Assembly (NCBI RefSeq): GCF_009765275.1
Contig: NZ_VOPH01000003.1
Location: 832,651 to 896,650, forward strand
Reading direction: 5' to 3'
DNA from: Chachezhania sediminis
GTDB lineage: Bacteria > Pseudomonadota > Alphaproteobacteria > Rhodobacterales > Rhodobacteraceae
DNA length: 64,000 nucleotides
The notes beneath the pieces were generated by a model. The model worked only from the letters and a program-made list of their open reading frames with translations, did not search any database and was not told where the DNA came from. Of the stretch, positions 37,594 to 47,545 are shown piece after piece. Every line of letters begins with the position of its first letter. The stretch's first letter is position 1. The position numbers were made by a program, and so were the translations under genes.

Positions 37594-38514
37594 GTGGATC
37601 GGTCGGGCAGGACAGATCCCAAGGTTGTGGTACTGTTGGGTGGGCCTTCCGCGGAACGCGAAGTGTCCCTGTCCTCCGGACGCGAATGCGTCGCCGCGCT
37701 GAGGGATGAAGGGTTTGAGGTGGTCGAGCTTGATGCCGGCCCCGACCTTGCCGCATGCCTTCAGTCCGAAATGCCTTGTGTCGTCTTCAATGCGCTGCAC
37801 GGTCGCTGGGGCGAAGACGGGTGTGTCCAGGGCGTCCTGGAGTGGCTGAAGATCCCCTACACGCATTCGGGTGTCCTGTCCTCGGCCCTGGCGATGGACA
37901 AGCAGCGGACCAAGACGGTCTATCAGGATCACGGCCTGCCGGCCGTGGATTCGATCCTTGCACCCAAGGCTGAGGTGGCAAAGGCCCACCTGATGGCGCC
38001 GCCCTATGTCGTGAAGCCCTACAACGAAGGATCGTCGGTCGGTGTCTATATCGTGCAGGAGGCCGCCAACCGTCCGCCCGAGATGGGGCCCGAGATGCCA
38101 GGAACCGTGATGGTCGAGGCCTTCGTGCCGGGCCGTGAACTGACGACAACGGTGATGGGCGACCGGGCGCTGGCGGTGACGGACATCATCACGACGGGCT
38201 GGTACGACTATCACGCCAAATATGCGCCCGGCGGATCGCGCCACGAGATTCCGGCGAACATCCCGGCCGAGATCGAGGCGCTGTGTCTGGACTACGCGTT
38301 GAAGGCACACCGCGCACTGGGCTGCCGCGGCATCAGCCGGACCGATTTCCGCTGGGACGAGGCGAAGGGCGTCGACGGGCTGGTCCTTCTGGAAACCAAT
38401 ACCCAGCCGGGCATGACGCCCACCTCGCTGGCACCGGAACAGGCGGCGGCGATGGGGATCAGCTTCGGCAAGCTCTGCCGCTGGCTGGTGGAGGATGCCT
38501 CATGCGACCGCTAG
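37594..38514 (+). CDS. ddl: D-alanine--D-alanine ligase Ddl
   Basis: Joins two D-alanines with ATP for the end of the stem peptide. The 306-aa ATP-grasp protein starts with VVVLLGGPSAEREVSLSSG, and has YTHSGVLSSALAMDK, VKPYNEGSSVGV and LLETNTQPGMTPTSL with the metal ligands. I use the GTG at 37594 with GAGG upstream, giving the usual length; a GTG 63 bp earlier adds a non-homologous tail. It overlaps ftsQ by 13 bp. Confidence 0.92.
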   Translation: MDRSGRTDPKVVVLLGGPSAEREVSLSSGRECVAALRDEGFEVVELDAGPDLAACLQSEMPCVVFNALHGRWGEDGCVQGVLEWLKIPYTHSGVLSSALAMDKQRTKTVYQDHGLPAVDSILAPKAEVAKAHLMAPPYVVKPYNEGSSVGVYIVQEAANRPPEMGPEMPGTVMVEAFVPGRELTTTVMGDRALAVTDIITTGWYDYHAKYAPGGSRHEIPANIPAEIEALCLDYALKAHRALGCRGISRTDFRWDEAKGVDGLVLLETNTQPGMTPTSLAPEQAAAMGISFGKLCRWLVEDASCDR

Positions 38515-39386
38515 GGCGTCCGGAACCCAAGCTGAAGGCGGATCCCGCGCCGTCGCGGATGAAGTACCGCCTGCAGCGCTGGTGGCTGACGCCGTCGATC
38601 CGGCTGACCCTGCGGGTCGGCCTGCCGCTGGCCATCGTCGGCGGTACGGCCTTCACGATCCTGTCCGACGAGGTGCGGCGCAACCGCGTCTATGACGCGG
38701 TGATGGACGCGCGGGCCGTCGTGTCGGAGCGCCCCGAATTCCGCGTGGGTCTTCTGGCGGTGGACGGGGCCAGCCCCGGCCTCGACCGTGCGATCCGCGA
38801 CGAGCTGGCGCTGAACCTGCCGGTCAGTTCCTTCGACCTGAATATCGACACGCTGCGCCAGCAGATCGAGGCGATGCCCTCGGTCGAATTCGCGGGCGTC
38901 CGGATCCGTGCCGGCGGCGTCCTGCAGGTCGAGGTCAAGGAACGCGTGCCAGTTGCCGTTTGGCGGTCCGAAGACGGGCTGAAACTGATCGACAAGACCG
39001 GCGCCGCGACGCTGACGGTGGCCCTGCGCAGCGAACATCCCGAACTGCCGCTGATCGCCGGGGCAGGTGCCGACCGCGTTGTGCCCGAGGCGATGGCCCT
39101 GATCGCCGCGGCCCATCCGCTGGACGACCGCCTGCGCGGTCTGGTCCGGGTGGGCGAGCGGCGCTGGGACATGGTGCTGGACCGCGGTCAGCGGATCATG
39201 CTGCCCGAACGCGATTTCGTGCCGGCGCTGGAACGCGTGCTGGCGCTCGACAGTGCCCGGGACCTTCTGGCCCGGGATGTCACCGTCGTCGACATGCGGC
39301 TTGGCGAACGTCCGACCATCCGGATGGCCGAAGCCGCGGTCGGAGAACTTCAAAGGATCAGAACCCTCAACGGAACGAAGCCGTAA
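38502..39386 (+). CDS. ftsQ: Cell division protein FtsQ
   Basis: Bitopic member of the FtsQLB complex. The 294-aa protein has a basic cytosolic N-terminus, a membrane helix (about 33-52, LTLRVGLPLAIVGGTAF in part), a POTRA domain (about 85-150, including VSSFDLNIDTLRQQI and LQVEVKERVPVAVWR) and a beta domain. Its start lies inside ddl, 13 bp before the ddl stop, and it ends 4 bp before ftsA. Confidence 0.93.
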   Translation: MRPLGRPEPKLKADPAPSRMKYRLQRWWLTPSIRLTLRVGLPLAIVGGTAFTILSDEVRRNRVYDAVMDARAVVSERPEFRVGLLAVDGASPGLDRAIRDELALNLPVSSFDLNIDTLRQQIEAMPSVEFAGVRIRAGGVLQVEVKERVPVAVWRSEDGLKLIDKTGAATLTVALRSEHPELPLIAGAGADRVVPEAMALIAAAHPLDDRLRGLVRVGERRWDMVLDRGQRIMLPERDFVPALERVLALDSARDLLARDVTVVDMRLGERPTIRMAEAAVGELQRIRTLNGTKP

Positions 39387-39390
39387 CGCC

Positions 39391-40728
39391 ATGATGACCG
39401 ATCTCTACCAATCCCAGCGGGCCATGCGACAGATGCGGCGTCAGGCGCTTCAGCGCGGCGTGATCGCGATCCTCGATGTCGGAACCTCGAAGATCGCCTG
39501 CCTTGTGCTGCGCTTCGACGGGACGGCGCGAACGTCTTCGGAATCCGAGATCGGCGCCATGGCGGGTCAGTCGGGCTTTCGCGTCGTGGGCGTGGCGACC
39601 ACAAGGTCCCGCGGTGTCCAGTTCGGCGAAATTACGGCCATGCAGGAAACGGAACGTGCGATCCGCACCGCCGTGCAGGCCGCCCAGAAGATGGCCGATA
39701 TCCGCGTCGATCACGTGATCGCCTGTTTTTCCGGCGCGCGGCCGCGGTCCTATGGGCTGGATGCGCAGATCGACCTGCAGGATCAGATCGTGACCGAACC
39801 GGAAATCGCCCGCGTGCTGGCCGCCTGCGAGGTGCCGGATTACGGCGACATGCGCGAGGTTCTGCACGCCCAGCCGGTGAACTTTGCCTTGGACAACCGG
39901 TCGGGGTTGAACGACCCGCGTGGCCAGATGGGGCAGGTGCTTGCGGTCGACATGCACATGCTGACAGTTGATTCCGCGGCCGTCCAGAACCTGGTCCACT
40001 GCATCCGCCGCTGCGACCTGGAATTGGCGGGCATCGCCTCGTCCGCCTATGCCTCGGGCATTTCGACGCTGGTGGAAGACGAACAGGAACTGGGCGCCGC
40101 CTGCATCGACCTGGGGGGCGGGTCGTCGTCCATCTCGATCTTCATGAAGAAGCACATGATCTATGCCGACACCCTACGGATGGGCGGCGATCATGTGACC
40201 AGCGACATCTCGATGGGCCTGGGCGTGCCCATGAACAACGCTGAACGGATCAAGACCTTTTATGGCGGGGTGCATGCCACCGGCATGGACGACCGCGACA
40301 TGATCGAGATCGGGGGCGAGACGGGCGACTGGGAACACGACCGCCGCACCGTCAGCCGCGCCGAACTGATCGGCATCATGCGTCCCCGGGTCGAGGAGAT
40401 CCTGGAAGAGGTCCGCGCCCGGCTGGATGCCGCGGGCTTTGACCACCTGCCCAGCCAGCAGATTGTCCTGACGGGGGGCGGCAGCCAGATCCCGGGTCTT
40501 GACGGGCTGGCCAGCCGCATCCTGGGCCAGCAGGTCCGCCTGGGCCGCCCCTTGCGCGTCCATGGCTTGCCGCAGGCCGCCACGGGTCCCGGTTTTTCCG
40601 GCGCGGTGGGCCTCAGCCTGTTTGCGGCGCACCCCCAGGACGAATGGTGGGATTTCGAGATGCCTCTGGACCGGACGGGCGGAAAATCCCTGAAGCGCGC
40701 GGTGCGATGGTTCCGAGAGAACTGGTAA
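39391..40728 (+). CDS. ftsA: Cell division protein FtsA
   Basis: Actin-like protein that tethers FtsZ filaments to the membrane. The 445-aa protein has the ATP-binding pattern AILDVGTSKIACLVLR (near 25-40), the 1C domain, CIDLGGGSSSISIF as phosphate 2 loop, VLTGGGSQIPGLDGLA and a C-terminal amphipathic helix SLKRAVRWFRENW that would insert in the membrane. The start MMTDLYQSQRAMRQMRR is 4 bp after ftsQ. Confidence 0.96.
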   Translation: MMTDLYQSQRAMRQMRRQALQRGVIAILDVGTSKIACLVLRFDGTARTSSESEIGAMAGQSGFRVVGVATTRSRGVQFGEITAMQETERAIRTAVQAAQKMADIRVDHVIACFSGARPRSYGLDAQIDLQDQIVTEPEIARVLAACEVPDYGDMREVLHAQPVNFALDNRSGLNDPRGQMGQVLAVDMHMLTVDSAAVQNLVHCIRRCDLELAGIASSAYASGISTLVEDEQELGAACIDLGGGSSSISIFMKKHMIYADTLRMGGDHVTSDISMGLGVPMNNAERIKTFYGGVHATGMDDRDMIEIGGETGDWEHDRRTVSRAELIGIMRPRVEEILEEVRARLDAAGFDHLPSQQIVLTGGGSQIPGLDGLASRILGQQVRLGRPLRVHGLPQAATGPGFSGAVGLSLFAAHPQDEWWDFEMPLDRTGGKSLKRAVRWFRENW

Positions 40729-40905
40729 ACCCAATATCTGGTTTCCCGTTCCAAATCCGGCGAAAACTCGCTGGAATCGGTCCATATTTTGCGCGGAATC
40801 ACGTTTTTTCTAGTGACGTCAGGCTTGTGTGGCGGTAGGGTTACATTCAGGTTGGACACAAAAAACCCGTTCGAAAACGGGGCGGCAGAACAGGCGGAAG
40901 CACCG

Positions 40906-42525
40906 ATGACACTGAACCTTTCGATGCCCGAGCAGACTGAACTGAAGCCGCGGATCACCGTTTTCGGTGTCGGCGGTGCGGGCGGCAATGCCGTAAACAA
41001 CATGATCGAAAAGCAGTTGGACGGTGTCGACTTCGTGGTTGCGAACACCGACGCGCAGGCTCTGCAGCAAACCAAGGCTCCCGCCCGTATCCAGCTGGGC
41101 GTGAAGGTCACCGAAGGTCTGGGGGCAGGGGCCCGCGCGACCGTCGGCGCCGCGGCGGCCGAGGAAAGCATCGAACAGATCGTCGACCACCTGGCCGGCG
41201 CGCATATGTGTTTCATCACTGCGGGCATGGGCGGCGGCACCGGAACCGGCGCCGCGCCGATCATTGCGCAGGCCGCGCGTGAACTGGGCGTTCTGACCGT
41301 CGGTGTCGTGACCAAGCCCTTCCAGTTCGAAGGCGCCAAGCGCATGCGTCAGGCCGAAGACGGCGTTGACGCGCTGCAGCAGGTCGTCGACACGCTGATC
41401 ATCATTCCGAACCAGAACCTGTTCCGCCTGGCCAACGAGAAGACGACCTTCACCGAAGCGTTTTCCATGGCCGATGACGTGCTGTACCAGGGCGTCAAGG
41501 GCGTGACCGACCTGATGGTCCGCCCGGGCCTGATCAACCTCGACTTTGCCGATGTCCGCGCCGTCATGGACGAGATGGGCAAGGCGATGATGGGCACCGG
41601 CGAAGCCGAAGGCGAAGACCGCGCCATCCAGGCGGCCGAGAAGGCCATCGCCAACCCGCTGCTGGACGAAATCTCGCTGCGTGGGGCGAAGGGTGTCCTG
41701 ATCAACATCACCGGCGGTCCGGACCTGACCCTGTTCGAATTGGACGAAGCCGCGAACCGCATCCGCGAGGAAGTGGACCCCGAGGCGAACATCATCGTGG
41801 GCTCGACGCTCGACAGCGACATGAAGGGTGCGATGCGCGTCAGCGTCGTGGCCACCGGCATCGACGCCTCGGACGGTGCGTCCGAACAGTCGCATCCGCG
41901 TCGGTCCATGGCCGCGCCGCTGACCCCGGAATCCTCGCGCCCCGCGCCGGCCCCGACCCCGGAGCCCGAGCCGGTCTATGCCGAGGTCGCCGAGACCCAG
42001 GCCGAGTACGAAAGCTATGAGACCGCGGCCGAGGACGGGTCCGAAGGCTATCACCAGCACGACGCCTACGAGCGCCCGGCTGCGGAACTGGACGACTATC
42101 GCGAGGCTGCCGCCCATCGCACCGAAATGCCGGCCTTCCGTTCGCAGCACGACATGATGGAAGAGGAAGTCGACGCCTATGTCGCGCCGACCGTGGCACC
42201 CAAACCCGCGCCGCGCCCCGCGCCGCAGCCGGTCCACAACGTGGCGCCCGCGCAGCGGCCGCAGCAATATGCCACTCCGACGCCGGCCCGTGAACAGCGT
42301 GCCGCCCCGCAGCCGGCCGCCGAACAGCGCCGGTTCGGGCTGAATTCGCTGATCAACCGGATGACCGGACATGGCGGCGACGGCCAGGAACAGCCGGCCC
42401 AGCAGGTGGCCCGTGCCGCCGCACCGATGCATCGTGTCGAACCGACGCGCGGCGTGTCAGCCGAGGCCGAGGAAGAACAGGACCGGATCGAGATCCCAGC
42501 CTTCCTGCGCCGCCAGGCGAACTGA
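40906..42525 (+). CDS. ftsZ: Cell division GTPase FtsZ
   Basis: Tubulin homologue that forms the division ring. The 539-aa protein has the GTP-binding [11 protein letters not shown] and the tubulin signature [10 protein letters not shown] (109-118), the T7 region around NLDFADVR, then a C-terminal linker of about 200 residues rich in Ala, Pro, Glu and Tyr, and the terminal peptide [14 protein letters not shown] that binds FtsA and other partners. The ATG at 40906 has GGAAG upstream. 177 bp separate it from ftsA, and an intrinsic terminator follows. Confidence 0.97.
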   Translation: MTLNLSMPEQTELKPRITVFGVGGAGGNAVNNMIEKQLDGVDFVVANTDAQALQQTKAPARIQLGVKVTEGLGAGARATVGAAAAEESIEQIVDHLAGAHMCFITAGMGGGTGTGAAPIIAQAARELGVLTVGVVTKPFQFEGAKRMRQAEDGVDALQQVVDTLIIIPNQNLFRLANEKTTFTEAFSMADDVLYQGVKGVTDLMVRPGLINLDFADVRAVMDEMGKAMMGTGEAEGEDRAIQAAEKAIANPLLDEISLRGAKGVLINITGGPDLTLFELDEAANRIREEVDPEANIIVGSTLDSDMKGAMRVSVVATGIDASDGASEQSHPRRSMAAPLTPESSRPAPAPTPEPEPVYAEVAETQAEYESYETAAEDGSEGYHQHDAYERPAAELDDYREAAAHRTEMPAFRSQHDMMEEEVDAYVAPTVAPKPAPRPAPQPVHNVAPAQRPQQYATPTPAREQRAAPQPAAEQRRFGLNSLINRMTGHGGDGQEQPAQQVARAAAPMHRVEPTRGVSAEAEEEQDRIEIPAFLRRQAN

Positions 42526-42569
42526 AACAGTTCAGAAAAGATGTGATCGGTCCAAAGTGACGTCATGTC

Positions 42570-42600
42570 AAAGCCGCCCCAAAAGGGCGGCTTTTCCTTT
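42570..42600 (+). terminator. Rho-independent terminator behind ftsZ
   Basis: AAAGCCGCCC, loop CAAAA, GGGCGGCTTTT and further T residues. It would close the dcw operon before lpxC. Confidence 0.9.
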
Positions 42601-42760
42601 GATTTTAAACAATATTTATCCACTGCGCGGGTTCCCGCCCATGAACTTGTTTCGCGTGTTTCACACCGTTGCAAACTTTGAATTGAGGGTTCGCGGCAGT
42701 CTTATTACCTCTGCTTTCAACAAGTCCGCTAATGTCCGGACGCAGATTGACGGGGTTGCC

Positions 42761-43717
42761 TTGCAACAGACGCTTGGAAAATCGGTGAGCTTCTCGGGTG
42801 TTGGCCTTCACAGCGGCGCGCCCGTTCGGTTGGTGCTGCGCCCGGCACCGGCAGGCCATGGCATCTGGCTGCGGCGGACGGACGTGTCCGGCGCGGCGGC
42901 GATGATCCCGGCCAGCTGGGATGCCGTCGAACGCGGCCCGCTGAACACGAAGCTGGTGAACGAGGCCGGTGTCTTCGTCGGCACTGTGGAACATGTCATG
43001 GCCGCGCTGGCCGGGGCAGGGGTCCACAATGCACTGATCGAGATCGACGGCCCCGAGATGCCGATCATGGACGGTTCGGCCGCGCCTTTCCTGCGGGGCA
43101 TCGTCGCCGCCGGTCTGCGTCGTCTGGACGCGCCGGTGCGCGCGATCGAGATCCTGCGCCCGGTTCAGGTCGAAGTCGGGTCTGCCCGTGCCGCCCTTCT
43201 GCCCGAGAAGACGCCGACCGACGGGTTTGGCAAACGGCTGGTGATGGAATTCCACATCGACTTCCCGGACGAGGCCATCGGCCAGCAAAGCCGGGTCCTG
43301 GATCTGCGCAACGGTGCCTTCAGCCGCGAGCTGTCGGATTCCCGGACGTTCTGTCGCGCCTCGGACATCGATACGATGCACGCGCAGGGCCTGGCCCTGG
43401 GCGGCACGATGGAAAACTCGGTCGTCGTCGACGGCCCGAAGGTCCTGACCCCGGGCGGCCTGCGCCACCGGGACGAGCCGGTGCGCCACAAGATGCTGGA
43501 TGCCCTGGGCGACCTGTCGCTGGCCGGCGGTCCGATCCTGGGCCGTTACGTCGGCTGGCGTGCGGGCCATGCGGTCACCAACACGCTGCTGCGTCAGCTT
43601 TTCGCAACACCGGGCGCCTATCGGATCGTGGACTGCGACCCGATGACCGCGGCGGCGCAGCCCGGCGCGGGCCTGACCCGCGCCGAACTGCCCCACGACA
43701 CGCGCCAGGCGGCCTGA
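42761..43717 (+). CDS. lpxC: UDP-3-O-acyl-N-acetylglucosamine deacetylase LpxC
   Basis: Zinc deacetylase for the committed step of lipid A synthesis. The protein (318 aa from the TTG at 42761) starts QTLGKSVSFSGVGLHSG, as the family does, and shows the zinc ligands in GTVEHVMAAL, HKMLDALGDLSLAGG and the catalytic histidine in GWRAGHAVTNTLL. An ATG at 42641 is in frame and would add 40 residues without homology; the choice of start is open. The terminator behind ftsZ suggests that lpxC has its own promoter within 42600-42760. Confidence 0.92.
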   Translation: MQQTLGKSVSFSGVGLHSGAPVRLVLRPAPAGHGIWLRRTDVSGAAAMIPASWDAVERGPLNTKLVNEAGVFVGTVEHVMAALAGAGVHNALIEIDGPEMPIMDGSAAPFLRGIVAAGLRRLDAPVRAIEILRPVQVEVGSARAALLPEKTPTDGFGKRLVMEFHIDFPDEAIGQQSRVLDLRNGAFSRELSDSRTFCRASDIDTMHAQGLALGGTMENSVVVDGPKVLTPGGLRHRDEPVRHKMLDALGDLSLAGGPILGRYVGWRAGHAVTNTLLRQLFATPGAYRIVDCDPMTAAAQPGAGLTRAELPHDTRQAA

Positions 43718-43936
43718 GGTCGCCCGGCTGCGGTCTTTGGCACCCCGCGACACGTTCCTGCCTGTTTCCTGGGACGATGCCGTCGCGCGATTGCCGACGG
43801 CGCAAGGTCGGGTGGATAAAGCGTTTTGCTCCCTTTAGGACTGTGCTAGACGACGTGGGCGGGCGTTAAAGGTCCGGAAAGTGACCGGTGCTGCGGCACT
43901 GGGCCCGCTGGCAGCGAAGATCGGGGAAATGCAGGC

Positions 43937-44803
43937 ATGACAGGCACAGGATCGCGCGGGTTGCTGAGCGGTTTGATGCGCGGTCTGGCGTGCATCTCTC
44001 TTCTGGCGATTCTCGGCGCCTGCAACGGGCTGGATCCGGCGGCCAACCGCGACCAGAATCTGGAAGGCTATACGGCCGAGCAGATCTTTGAGCGCGGCGA
44101 GTACGAGATGGAGCGCAAGCGGAACGACGATGCCGCCTGGTACTTCTCGGAAGTCGAACGCCTTTATCCCTATTCCAACCTCGCCAAGCGAGCGTTGATC
44201 ATGCAGGCCTATGCCTACCACCAGGGCAAGGACTATGACGACAGCCGCGCTGCCGCGCAGCGTTACATCGACTTCTACCCGACGGACGAGGACGCGGCCT
44301 ATGCCCAGTACTTGTTGGCGCTGTCCTATTACGATCAGATCGACGAGGTCGGGCGCGACCAGGGGCTGACCTTCCAGGCGCTGCAGTCTCTGCGCCGCGT
44401 GATCGAGGTCTATCCCGACAGCGAATACGCAACCTCGGCCATTCTGAAATTCGACCTGGCTTTCGATCACCTTGCGGGCAAGGAGATGGAGATCGGGCGC
44501 TACTACCTGCGTCGCCATCACTATACGTCTGCCATCAACCGCTTCCGCGTGGTGGTCGAGGACTTCCAGACCACGTCGCAGACGCCTGAGGCGCTACACC
44601 GCCTGGTCGAGGCCTACCTGTCGCTGGGCCTGGTGGACGAAGCGCAGACGGCCGGTGCGATCCTGGGTTACAACTACCAGTCCACGCAGTGGTACGAAGA
44701 CAGCTACAAGCTGCTGACGTCCCGTGGGCTGAAGATGAAAAGCAGCGGCGACAACTGGCTGTCCCAGATTTATCGCCAGTCCATCCAAGGCAAGTGGCTC
44801 TGA
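43937..44803 (+). CDS. bamD: Outer membrane assembly lipoprotein BamD
   Basis: Essential lipoprotein of the BAM complex that inserts beta-barrel proteins. The 288-aa precursor has a signal peptide with lipobox ILGAC (lipidated C29), then TPR-like helical repeats: AEQIFERGEYEMERKRNDDA, FSEVERLYPYSNLAKRA, YIDFYPTDEDAAYAQYL, and the conserved YYLRRHHYTSAINRF. The usual alphaproteobacterial order lpxC-bamD-recN is kept. Confidence 0.94.
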   Translation: MTGTGSRGLLSGLMRGLACISLLAILGACNGLDPAANRDQNLEGYTAEQIFERGEYEMERKRNDDAAWYFSEVERLYPYSNLAKRALIMQAYAYHQGKDYDDSRAAAQRYIDFYPTDEDAAYAQYLLALSYYDQIDEVGRDQGLTFQALQSLRRVIEVYPDSEYATSAILKFDLAFDHLAGKEMEIGRYYLRRHHYTSAINRFRVVVEDFQTTSQTPEALHRLVEAYLSLGLVDEAQTAGAILGYNYQSTQWYEDSYKLLTSRGLKMKSSGDNWLSQIYRQSIQGKWL

Positions 44804-44807
44804 TCCG

Positions 44808-44840
44808 CCGGAGCGTGTAGGGAATCCCGGGACGCTCCGG
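44808..44840 (+). terminator. Hairpin between bamD and recN, possible terminator or attenuator
   Basis: CCGGAGCGT (44808-44816) pairs perfectly with ACGCTCCGG (44832-44840), followed by TTCCTTGAG. The T run is weak and the loop is 15 nt, so it may only reduce read-through. Confidence 0.4.
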
Positions 44841-44859
44841 TTCCTTGAGAGAAACGTTC

Positions 44860-46509
44860 ATGCTGCGCGCGCTCGACATCCGGGACATGCTGATCATCGA
44901 CCGGCTGGAACTGCAGTTCCGGCCGGGTCTGAACGTGCTGACGGGCGAGACGGGGGCGGGCAAGTCGATCCTGCTGGACGCCCTGGGATTCGTCTTGGGC
45001 TGGCGCGGCCGGGCCGAACTGGTCCGCCAGGGCGCCGAACAGGGCGAGGTGACCGCGGTCTTCGATCTGTCCGAAGATCACCCCGCACTGGCCGTCCTGG
45101 CCGAGGCGGGCATCCCTGCAGGCGACGAGTTGATCCTGCGCCGCATCAACGCCCCCGACGGCCGAAAGACCGCCTGGGTGAACGACCGCCGCTGTTCCGG
45201 CCAGGTCTTGCGCGACCTGTCGGATACGCTGGTCGAACTTCATGGTCAGCACGACGACCGCGGCCTGCTGAACCCCCGCGGCCATCGCGATCTGCTGGAC
45301 ACGTTTGCCGGGGCAGGGCCCGCGCGCGATGCAGTCCGCACCGCCTGGCGGGTGCGTCAGGCGGCCGTGACTGCGGTCGAGGACGCCAAGGCGGGCCTGG
45401 AAGCCGCGCGGCAGGAAGAGGACTTCCTGCGCCACGCCGTGGCCGAACTGGACAAGCTGGACCCGCAGGAAGGCGAGGATGCGGCGCTGGACGCCCGCCG
45501 CCGCACCATGCAGGCGGCCGAGCGCATCCGGGATGATGTCGCCCGCGCCCATGCGCTGCTGTCCGGCGACGGGGTCGAGGGGATGCTGGGCGACGCGATG
45601 CGCTGGCTGGAGGGCGCGTCCGAGGCCGCGGGCGAGGCGCTGGAAATGCCGATCGCGGCCCTTGGCCGGACGATGATCGAACTGGGCGAGGCGCAGGACG
45701 GCGTCGAACGCTGCCTGGAAGCGCTGAACTTCGATCCGAGCGAGCTGGAAGAAACCGAGGAGCGCCTTTTCGCCATCCGTGCCATGGCCCGGAAACATGG
45801 CGTGGCGCCCGACGCGTTGGGCAGCTTTGCCGACACGCTGCGGTCCCGGATTGCGGCCCTTGACGCGGGCGATGCCGACCTGTCGCGGCTGGAGGCCGAG
45901 GCGAAGGCCGCCGACCAGGCCTATGATGCGGCGGCCAGTGCGCTCAGCGCCCTGAGGGCCCAGGCCGCGGGCGGTCTGGACGCGGCCGTCATGGCGGAGC
46001 TGGCGCCGTTGAAGATGGACCGCGCGGTGTTCGAGACGCGGATGGAACCGGCCGAACCCGGTCCGTCCGGCCGGGACGCGGTGGCCTTCACGGTGGCCAC
46101 GAATCCGGGCGCCCCGGCGGGGCCGCTGGACAAGATCGCCTCGGGCGGGGAACTCAGCCGGTTTCTTCTGGCGCTGAAGGTCTGCCTGACGGGCGAGGAC
46201 AGCCAGCGCACCCTGATCTTCGACGAGATCGACCGCGGGGTCGGCGGGGCCACGGCCGATGCCGTGGGGCGCCGCCTGAAGACGCTGGCCGAAGGCGGTC
46301 AGGTTCTGGTCGTGACCCATTCGCCGCAGGTGGCGGCCCTGGGCGGCCATCATTGGCGGGTGGAAAAACGGGTCGTCGACGAACAGACCCTGTCGTCGGT
46401 GGTATCGCTCGATGCGCCCGCCCGCGTGGACGAGATTGCCCGGATGCTTTCGGGCGACCGCATTTCGGACGAGGCCCGCGCCGCGGCAAGGGCGCTGCTG
46501 GACGGCTGA
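44860..46509 (+). CDS. recN: DNA repair protein RecN
   Basis: SMC-like ATPase for double-strand break repair. The 549-aa protein has the Walker A GETGAGKSILLDAL (29-42), a coiled-coil middle, and at the C-terminus the ABC signature ASGGELSRFLLALK, Walker B LIFDEIDRGVGG and VVTHSPQVAA. The ATG at 44860 fits the family start MLRALDIRDMLIID; a TTG lies 15 bp upstream. Last gene of the cluster on this strand. Confidence 0.96.
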   Translation: MLRALDIRDMLIIDRLELQFRPGLNVLTGETGAGKSILLDALGFVLGWRGRAELVRQGAEQGEVTAVFDLSEDHPALAVLAEAGIPAGDELILRRINAPDGRKTAWVNDRRCSGQVLRDLSDTLVELHGQHDDRGLLNPRGHRDLLDTFAGAGPARDAVRTAWRVRQAAVTAVEDAKAGLEAARQEEDFLRHAVAELDKLDPQEGEDAALDARRRTMQAAERIRDDVARAHALLSGDGVEGMLGDAMRWLEGASEAAGEALEMPIAALGRTMIELGEAQDGVERCLEALNFDPSELEETEERLFAIRAMARKHGVAPDALGSFADTLRSRIAALDAGDADLSRLEAEAKAADQAYDAAASALSALRAQAAGGLDAAVMAELAPLKMDRAVFETRMEPAEPGPSGRDAVAFTVATNPGAPAGPLDKIASGGELSRFLLALKVCLTGEDSQRTLIFDEIDRGVGGATADAVGRRLKTLAEGGQVLVVTHSPQVAALGGHHWRVEKRVVDEQTLSSVVSLDAPARVDEIARMLSGDRISDEARAAARALLDG

Positions 46510-46758
46510 GGCCGCGTCTGCGGATCGGGAGCGAGTGGCCGATGGATCTGCGGTTCCCGCAAATGCCGTCCGGTGCGCCGTCCCGGCCTGCGGCGCGCGG
46601 CGGTCCGTCAGGGCCGTGGGGCGGGTTCAGGGGCGGGATATCTCACAGATAACGTCCACTGGCCGCTTCGCGGAGGAGGCGCCGACCTGCGGAACGTCCC
46701 GGCTTTCCCGACAGGCGTTCGGCCGTGTCGGCCGCCGCCGGTTCCTGGCCTTTCCAAG

Positions 46759-46789
46759 AAAAAATCCCGCCGGACTTTGTCCGACGGGA
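46759..46789 (-). terminator. Rho-independent terminator on the minus strand
   Basis: Minus strand: TCCCGTCGGAC AAA GTCCGGCGGGA followed by TTTTTT. The single imperfect position is a U-G pair on this strand and a C-A mismatch on the other, so the minus strand is the transcribed one. It lies about 100 bp behind the small frame at 46893-47012. Confidence 0.85.
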
Positions 46790-46892
46790 AGGTGAGGGGT
46801 CGTTGAGGCAGTCTTGTGGATCCGTTCAGGATCCGTCCCGTCCGTGGACACGCGAGCGGCAACTTCGGGCCGGGACGGGGCAGTTGGAGCGG

Positions 46893-47012
46893 TCAGCCCG
46901 GGGATCGGGTATGGCCGCGCAGCGCGGGCTTCGCCGCGGCGTCGTCTTCGGCAGATTCATCCACCGGCGAGGACAGTGCCCAGAGCAGCAGTCTGACATA
47001 GGCTTTCTTCAT
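46893..47012 (-). CDS. Possible small protein of 39 aa
   Basis: MKKAYVRLLLWALSSPVDES at the start, then an Ala/Asp/Lys-rich tail ending TRSPG. AAAGGA lies 8 bp before the ATG and a strong intrinsic terminator follows the frame, which together suggest a short real transcript. I recognise no family. The N-terminus is basic and hydrophobic (about 4-14), too short for a clear membrane helix. It may instead be a non-coding RNA ending at the terminator. Confidence 0.42.
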   Translation of the reverse strand: MKKAYVRLLLWALSSPVDESAEDDAAAKPALRGHTRSPG

Positions 47013-47306
47013 GTCCCGGATCCTTTCCGTTCCGTACCGTTCCTGCAGGGGGCGGGGACCTGGGTTCTGGGGTCCGCTGTCGCTCTTGCATGAGGGAAAG
47101 ATGGATCCCGGCCCGCCATCGCGCCAGCCCGGACCCGGACAGCTTTTTCCGGATCCCGGCCATTCCATGGTTGCCGGCTGCCGGAACGGCGGAATGAGGC
47201 AGCGAGCATCCCCGAACGCGGTCCCGTCCGATCGAAAAGCCAGTCGGGACGATTGGGTGCAGGCCGTCATCTGCATCGTGGGGCGAAGCCCGGGCGTCGC
47301 GGGACC

Positions 47307-47331
47307 GTAGGGTGGGTGCTTTGCACGCACC
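47307..47331. repeat. TGCGTGC palindromic repeat, copy 6
   Basis: GTAG plus GGTGGGTGC TTT GCACGCACC; one arm carries a G-for-C change. Confidence 0.65.
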
Positions 47332-47352
47332 GCTGACCGAAGCTGCCGACCG

Positions 47353-47521
47353 GCTTCGGCCCGCGGGCAGAGGCCGGGGAGTCGCCGGTCGAGCCTTGGG
47401 GGCTGCCGATGGTGCGTGCGGAGCACGAACCCTATGGATGCGGCTCTGTGGTTCGGTCGGATGGAGGTGGTGACGGTGACGAATGTGGGCGCATGGCCTG
47501 CACCGAACGTCCCCGCCGATC
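47353..47521 (+). repeat. Tandem repeat unit 1 (~170 bp)
   Basis: Begins GCTTCGGCCCGCGGGCAGAG and ends CGCCGATC; about 85-90% identical by eye to 47546-47715, period 193 bp. It includes a TGCGTGC hairpin (47411-47436). Confidence 0.75.
47411..47436. repeat. TGCGTGC palindromic repeat, copy 7
   Basis: GGTGCGTGC GGA GCACGAACC CTATGG, inside tandem unit 1, with one mismatch in the stem. Confidence 0.65.
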
Positions 47522-47545
47522 GCCGCTGGCCGGAATAGCGGGCGG

